This document shows, piece by piece, positions 59,564-64,000 of a stretch of DNA of 64,000 bases. The translations under genes and the position numbers were made by a program. The DNA comes from Acidobacteriota bacterium (GTDB taxonomy: Bacteria > Acidobacteriota > Blastocatellia > RBC074). Within the stretch, counting starts at the first letter, position 1; every line of letters begins with the position of its first letter. The stretch is from contig JAFDVI010000052.1 of NCBI GenBank assembly GCA_018269055.1, positions 3,368 through 67,367 on the forward strand, written 5' to 3'. The notes below the pieces were generated by a model. The model ran no database searches. It saw only the letters and a list, made by a program, of their open reading frames with translations, and had not been told where the DNA came from.

Positions 59564-60946
59564 TTAATTTTCCAATTCAGACTTGGCTTTTGCCAATTCC
59601 TGAATCACTTGCTCCGGGGCTGTTCCTCCGATTTGTTTCTTTCCCGCAAGAGAGCTTTCCAGTGAGATGGCTTCAAATAAATCTTCTGCCAAGAGCGGAG
59701 AAAACTGCTGGCATTCGGCCAAGGTCATTTCGCCAAGTTCTTTGTTCTGGTCAATGGCATACACAACGATTTGGCCAATCACTTCATGAGCTTTGCGGAA
59801 CTCCAACCCTTTGCGAACCAGATAATCAGCCAGGTCAGTGGCATTGGTGTAATCCCGAATCGCTGCTGCACGCGCACGCTCACGATTCAATTCAATGTTG
59901 CGCAAAACGGTCGCCGTCACCCGCAAACTATCGGACAGAGTGTCAATTGTGTCGAACAGCGTTTCCTTGTCTTCCTGCAGATCCTTGTTGTAAGCCAGCG
60001 GCAATCCTTTGGTCATCGTCAACATTGCCATTTGATGACCGAAGACGCGCGCGGCTTTTCCGCGAATCAGTTCCAGTGAATCCGGGTTTTTCTTTTGCGG
60101 CATCAAACTGCTGCCCGTCGAGATGGCATCGCCGAGTTTGATAAAGCCAAATTCCTGCGTCGAATAAATGATCAAATCTTCCGCCAGTCGCGAAAGGTGC
60201 ATCATCGTCACTGCCGCAAAGCTTGTGAATTCAATGATGTAATCGCGGTCGCTAACGGCATCCAGACTGTTTCGCGTTACATCGTCAAAGCCAAGTTCCG
60301 TCGCCATCCATTCGCGATCCATCGGAAAGTTCGTTCCAGCAAGAGCACCGGAACCGAGCGGCAAAACATTCACGCGCTTTTTGACATCGGCCAGCCGCGC
60401 GCGGTCACGCGACAGCATTTGAAAATAAGCCAGCAGAAAATGAGCAAAAAGAATTGGCTGGGCTTTCTGCAAGTGGGTGTATCCCGGAATTGGATCAGTT
60501 TTGTATTTTTCGGCCAGTTCAACCAGCGCTCGCAGCGTATCGCAAATGACTTCATCCAACCGCTCAATTTCCCCGCGAAGAAACAACCGGGTCGCAACTG
60601 CAACTTGATCATTGCGGCTGCGCCCGGTGTGCAGCTTGTACCCTGTTTGGCCAATCAGTTCGACCAGGCGGGATTCAATAAAGCTGTGAACGTCTTCTGT
60701 CTGGGAAAATTCCGGATGGTCAAGAAAGGCAGGGTCAGCAATCAGTTCACCGATTTTCTGCAGCCCACGCGTGATGGATTCAACTTCGGCGTCAGGCAAA
60801 ACGCCCGCTCGCCCCAACGCTCTGGCGTGAACGGCGCAGGCTTGCAAATCAGCAAAGATCAATCGGCGGTCAAAACGAAAACTGGCATTGAATGCCGCAA
60901 AGTGTCGGTCGGTTTCCCCGGTAAATCGGCCTCCCCATAAATTCAT
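59564..60946 (-). CDS. argH: Argininosuccinate lyase
   Basis: 460 residues, full family length. It opens with LWGGRFTGETD; the substrate-binding regions are SRNDQVAVATRLF and TEDVHSFIE, the catalytic-loop signature is GSSLMPQKKNPD, and the base His is in HLQKAQPILFAHF. It converts argininosuccinate to arginine and fumarate in the cytoplasm. No ribosome-binding site precedes ATG 60946: the upstream 77 bases are a repeat element that abuts the start codon. It is preceded on the same strand by the secreted protein at 61024. A rho-independent terminator lies downstream. Confidence 0.96.
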   Translation of the reverse strand: MNLWGGRFTGETDRHFAAFNASFRFDRRLIFADLQACAVHARALGRAGVLPDAEVESITRGLQKIGELIADPAFLDHPEFSQTEDVHSFIESRLVELIGQTGYKLHTGRSRNDQVAVATRLFLRGEIERLDEVICDTLRALVELAEKYKTDPIPGYTHLQKAQPILFAHFLLAYFQMLSRDRARLADVKKRVNVLPLGSGALAGTNFPMDREWMATELGFDDVTRNSLDAVSDRDYIIEFTSFAAVTMMHLSRLAEDLIIYSTQEFGFIKLGDAISTGSSLMPQKKNPDSLELIRGKAARVFGHQMAMLTMTKGLPLAYNKDLQEDKETLFDTIDTLSDSLRVTATVLRNIELNRERARAAAIRDYTNATDLADYLVRKGLEFRKAHEVIGQIVVYAIDQNKELGEMTLAECQQFSPLLAEDLFEAISLESSLAGKKQIGGTAPEQVIQELAKAKSELEN

Positions 60947-61023
60947 AGTTCGCGGTTCGCAGTCCGCAGATCGCAGCTTACTTGTCCACTCCCACGGTGA
61001 GCAGTGAACTGCGAACTGTGAAC
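60947..61023. repeat. REP-like element filling the gap before argH
   Basis: The 77 bases between argH and the next gene consist of tandem near-repeats (GTTCGCGGTTCGCAGTCCGC...) at one end and an inverted counterpart (CAGTGAACTGCGAACTGTGA) at the other, with TTCGCAGT/ACTGCGAA as perfect arms. Related units occur in glgP and near 8190. Confidence 0.65.
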
Positions 61024-62094
61024 TTAGTTCGTCCTTTTCATTACGTGAGTTTGAACCAGTTTGATCACCAGATCTGCTTCTTCCTGCTTGCCGCTTCCAG
61101 GCTCAAAAACGAATTGGCGGCGTTCGCCTGAAACGGTAATCAGGTTGCTGCTGGCAGTGAGAACTTTGGATAGCTCCTTGATTTGTGCGCCAGTCACAGA
61201 AGCCAAAACTTTATTGCTCGGATCAGTCAAGTCTACCTGACCGGGTCGGATTCGCAGCCACCCTGTGCGCGGGTCTTCCCAACCGAATTTTCCGCCTCGG
61301 AGCTTGGCCATACGCCGCCACTGACCGTCAAAAGTAATTTTGACGACTGCGGCGCCATTCAACTTGATCGCCTGCTCCATCACCTGTTCGGCTTTGGCAA
61401 TGTCGGATTTGTTGTACAAATAAATGATTCCCAGAAACTCAAAGGCTCCCGCTTTGCTGCTGTCGTCTTTCGTCAGTTCTTCAAGCTTGGTCAAGGTTTC
61501 GTCAACCGAAGCGGGATCGCTTTCGCGAAAGTTGAGGACAATGTGATTAAAGCGTTCGTTGTACACATTCGGTGTCAACCCAACCCGCACCACTTTCAGC
61601 GAAAACGGCACTGCGGTCCTGCTGGCGGCGCCAACGACGCGAACGCGGTATTCGCCATCCGCTGGCAACCCGCCGTTGGGCGTATTGATTTTGAAACCGC
61701 CTATCGCGGCGTCTTTGCTTACGGCAACTTCATTTTGGTCCTTGTCGCGAATTTGCAAGCTGAGATTCGTTTCAGCGCTTTGAAGCTGGAAAATCAGCAA
61801 ATCCTCGCTCTTTGCATTCAGAATGTGGTCTTCAACCAGATTTCCACCTTCTTTTTCAGAATTGCGCGGATCCAGACGACCTTTCGATTCCTGGTCAAAT
61901 TCCAATGTCGGTGTGACAGGTGCGGCGGGCTTGGCCGGGGATTTCGCGCCGCCTTTCGGTGTCGGCGTCGGTTTTGTGCCGGGCAATTCGCCGGTTCCAC
62001 TCTGTGCGTAAACCTTCAGATTGGCGCTGAACGGGGGAAAGAGAATCAACGCCGCGACGGCAACAAGGAAAATGTTCAGTTGACTCTTCATCAT
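61024..62094 (-). CDS. Secreted protein with possible pre-peptidase-like domain
   Basis: 356 residues from ATG 62094 (AAGGA eight bases upstream); an earlier in-frame codon at 62127 overlaps the preceding stop region. A signal peptide (LNIFLVAVAALILFPPFSA) is followed by a Pro/Lys-rich linker (TKPTPTPKGGAKSPAKPAAP). A beta domain (about 85-185; ILNAKSEDLLIFQLQSAETNLSLQIRD) resembles pre-peptidase C-terminal domains. A helical TPR-like part and a C-terminal domain (about 250-350) end the protein. The function is unknown. It is 33 bases downstream of the Ser/Thr kinase gene, so it may be a partner or substrate. Confidence 0.75.
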   Translation of the reverse strand: MMKSQLNIFLVAVAALILFPPFSANLKVYAQSGTGELPGTKPTPTPKGGAKSPAKPAAPVTPTLEFDQESKGRLDPRNSEKEGGNLVEDHILNAKSEDLLIFQLQSAETNLSLQIRDKDQNEVAVSKDAAIGGFKINTPNGGLPADGEYRVRVVGAASRTAVPFSLKVVRVGLTPNVYNERFNHIVLNFRESDPASVDETLTKLEELTKDDSSKAGAFEFLGIIYLYNKSDIAKAEQVMEQAIKLNGAAVVKITFDGQWRRMAKLRGGKFGWEDPRTGWLRIRPGQVDLTDPSNKVLASVTGAQIKELSKVLTASSNLITVSGERRQFVFEPGSGKQEEADLVIKLVQTHVMKRTN

Positions 62095-62127
62095 GCTAAA
62101 TCCTTGTAGAAAAACAATTCGGTTCAA

Positions 62128-64000
62128 TCATTCTGTATCTTTTGCCAGGCGAAAACCGGTTCTGGAGTAGTCCGGGGGCACGGATTTGGGCCAATCTTTA
62201 CGGGTCGCAGGCCAGCCGCTTCTGAGCGTGGCCGTCGCATCCGAAAAGTTTGTGTCGAATGTGCCTCCGCGAATAACCTTCAGGTTTTTGTATCCGCCGT
62301 CGGGCAGTTTGATTTTGCCACCCGGATATTCTTTGTAATCGCTGGCAGTCCATTCCCAGGCATTGCCAACCATATCCAATGCGCCGAAGGGACTTGCGCC
62401 GCTGGCGAATTGGCCGACCGGCGAAAGCTGATTCAATCCCGCGCCATCTTTCATCACGTTGGCCGCGCCGTCCATCCATTTCAGCCCCCAAGGATAAAGA
62501 TTGTCGGGGTTCAATCCGCGAGCGGCGTATTCCCATTCCGCTTCTGTCGGCAAACGCTTCCCGGCCCATTTGGCGAAGTCATTGGCGTCTTCCCAGGTGA
62601 CATCCGTCACGGGAAGTTTTTCGCTGCCAGCCGAAAACGCTCCGCCATTCCACGAAGGTGGCGCGGTGTGGCCGGTTTGTGTCACGAACGCCTGATATTC
62701 TTCGTTGGTCACTTCGGTTTTGGAAATGTAAAACGCATCGAGGCTGACGACGTGCGCCGGAGCCTCATTCTCCTTGCCATCATCCCGCCCCATTCGGAAG
62801 ACGCCTTTGATGACCAACACCATTCCATCGGGCGCGGCCTGTTGCGGAAACTGATTGTTTCCGGAAGAAGGCGCGACGCCGGTTGACGTGTTTTGAGAAG
62901 TCGTTGTCGCCGCTGTCGAAGGCGATTCCGTTTTTTCACTGCCGCCTAACAGCCAGGCCCCTAGAGCGGCAACCACAGCCAAGATCACCACCAATCCAAT
63001 CAGCAAAGGAGCACGCGATTTGGTTGGCGCCGGAGGAGTCACCACTGTGGGTTTTCCCGCAGAAGAAGGCAGCTTGCCAATCGCCGCCTTTTTTCCTTCG
63101 GCAACCGGTTGCGGAGCCTGTTTCTCCGGTTCGATCTTGGCAGGCTTTTCTTTTTCAACCTTTTTGACCGGCGCAACTGGTGATTCGACTTTCGCGGGTT
63201 CTGGTTTCTGATCGGGTTTGGCGGGCGATTTCGCCTGCGCAGATTCTACGTCGGGAACGATCTTGGTCGTGCGCGGAGATTGAGCTGGTTTTGCAGGTTC
63301 CGGCTTTGTTTCTTGCGATGGAATCGCTTCTGCGGATTCCATCAACTGAGTTTTCATCTCAAGCGCGCCCAATCGTTGTTCGGCAGTGGCATTTGGAACC
63401 TGTAAATCGTTCGTTCCCGCCGAAGGAAGCTTATCCGTTGCTTCAGAACTTAAGACTTCGGTTCCCGGAGTCTGTGGCGCAATGACAGTGTCATAACTTT
63501 TCGGCGGAGCAACGACTGGGGGCTGGCTGCCAGTGTTTTTGGCGCTTGGCAAAATATCCGTTCCGCGCGCTTCATCCGTAACCGGCGTGTCGTAAACACT
63601 TCGCTCGCCGGATTTGCCAAAAACTTCCGTCGAACCTTCATAGTTCACGTCGCGGCGAAGCGCGAGGTCAAATTCGCGCGCCAGTTCCACAGCAGTTTGA
63701 GGCCGAGCGTTGGGATTTTTTTCCAGTGCGCGCAAGATGACGGATTCCACCGCGGGACTGACCACAGGGTTCAGTTCACGCAACGAACGCGGGGCTTCGG
63801 TGACGTGTTTGATTGCCACGCCAGTTGGCGTTTTGGCCAGAAACGGCACAACACCGGTCAACATTTCGTAAAGCACAACGCCGAGGCTGTAAATGTCCGA
63901 CCGCACATCGGCCTCTTCCCCCTGGCATTGTTCAGGCGACATGTAATGCGGCGTGCCGATGATGGTTCCGACATTTGTCAGTCGTTGCTCTTCCAGGCTG
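62128..64000 (-). CDS. Ser/Thr protein kinase with C-terminal FGE-sulfatase-type domain (5' end outside window)
   Basis: Partial: the reading frame runs off the right edge. What is present begins in the activation segment (VGTIIGTPHYMSPEQCQGEEADVRSDIYSLGVVLYEMLTG), kinase subdomains VIII-XI, and lacks the ATP-binding lobe. A Pro/Lys/Ala-rich linker of about 230 residues leads to one membrane helix (LLIGLVVILAVVAALGAWLL). An extracytoplasmic FGE-sulfatase-type domain follows (MVLVIKGVFRMGRDDGKENEAP, then KRLPTEAEWEYAARG, then GNAWEWTASDYKEYPGG, then VIRGGTFDTN). This is a bacterial one-pass receptor kinase with a SUMF1-like sensor; the active-site cysteines of true FGE are not seen, so the domain probably binds rather than modifies. 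Confidence 0.92.
   Translation of the reverse strand, partial: SLEEQRLTNVGTIIGTPHYMSPEQCQGEEADVRSDIYSLGVVLYEMLTGVVPFLAKTPTGVAIKHVTEAPRSLRELNPVVSPAVESVILRALEKNPNARPQTAVELAREFDLALRRDVNYEGSTEVFGKSGERSVYDTPVTDEARGTDILPSAKNTGSQPPVVAPPKSYDTVIAPQTPGTEVLSSEATDKLPSAGTNDLQVPNATAEQRLGALEMKTQLMESAEAIPSQETKPEPAKPAQSPRTTKIVPDVESAQAKSPAKPDQKPEPAKVESPVAPVKKVEKEKPAKIEPEKQAPQPVAEGKKAAIGKLPSSAGKPTVVTPPAPTKSRAPLLIGLVVILAVVAALGAWLLGGSEKTESPSTAATTTSQNTSTGVAPSSGNNQFPQQAAPDGMVLVIKGVFRMGRDDGKENEAPAHVVSLDAFYISKTEVTNEEYQAFVTQTGHTAPPSWNGGAFSAGSEKLPVTDVTWEDANDFAKWAGKRLPTEAEWEYAARGLNPDNLYPWGLKWMDGAANVMKDGAGLNQLSPVGQFASGASPFGALDMVGNAWEWTASDYKEYPGGKIKLPDGGYKNLKVIRGGTFDTNFSDATATLRSGWPATRKDWPKSVPPDYSRTGFRLAKDTE

Overview
The window looks like chromosomal DNA of an acidobacterium, probably class Blastocatellia or a near relative. 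The main clue is the long secreted protein at 54606-58934, which ends in a C-terminal domain of the kind abundant in Solibacter-type Acidobacteria (TIGR03437-like). Supporting clues are a DUF6600 protein, a Ser/Thr kinase fused to a formylglycine-generating-enzyme-like domain, a Reg_prop sensor kinase and a DUF2934-Hsp20 fusion. The assignment is inference. There is no rRNA and no CRISPR array; one tRNA gene (Thr, anticodon CGT) is present.

Layout. (a) 0.5-8.4 kb: a four-PAS hybrid histidine kinase, an alpha/beta hydrolase, a DUF6600 protein, a ligase-carrier-acyltransferase fusion, and the tail of an outer-membrane barrel gene. (b) 8.8-41.7 kb: a long run of stress or dormancy genes. It holds a phosphoribosyltransferase, patatin, DUF374 acyltransferase, glycine-zipper protein, CBS protein, two large unknown proteins, FtsH with a coupled ABC ATPase, two metallothionein-like proteins, Hsp20, hemerythrin, a two-domain kinase, a PPOX flavoprotein, DUF5335, phosphofructokinase, glucan phosphorylase, single-receiver regulators, a DUF883-like protein, a lysozyme-like LysM protein, and a groEL-USP-USP-PLD operon. 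(c) 41.9-44.5 kb: damaged toxin-antitoxin loci, with a frameshifted higB and a vapC reduced to its first codons, beside an internally duplicated unknown protein. (d) 44.8-58.9 kb: a Reg_prop histidine kinase, a LuxR-type regulator and two giant secreted repeat proteins. (e) 59.1-64 kb: tRNA-Thr, argH, a secreted protein and a Ser/Thr kinase that runs off the window edge.

The main discovery is regulatory. Up to fourteen elements with the exact sigma-54 (RpoN) geometry GG-N8-TTGC sit upstream of the operons in (a)/(b) and point into them, including four back-to-back pairs or near-pairs. None was found by eye before the genes in regions (c)-(e) that I checked. Several are preceded by a shared palindrome-like element, approximately TGRGYGA-N2-TCRCCCA, including three copies about 20-22 bases apart at 32593-32650. 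I infer one enhancer-activated RpoN regulon. Its content overlaps functionally with the mycobacterial DosR dormancy regulon: Hsp20, universal stress proteins, phosphofructokinase, CBS protein, the Rv2004c-type kinase fusion, and hydrolase plus phosphoribosyltransferase. No sigma-54 activator gene is visible here, so it must be encoded elsewhere.

The genes would work together in survival of energy or oxygen limitation: protein quality control (FtsH, Hsp20, GroEL), metal and redox buffering (metallothioneins, hemerythrin, PPOX), mobilisation of stored glucan through phosphorylase and phosphofructokinase, envelope and lipid maintenance, and nucleotide sensing by USP and CBS proteins.
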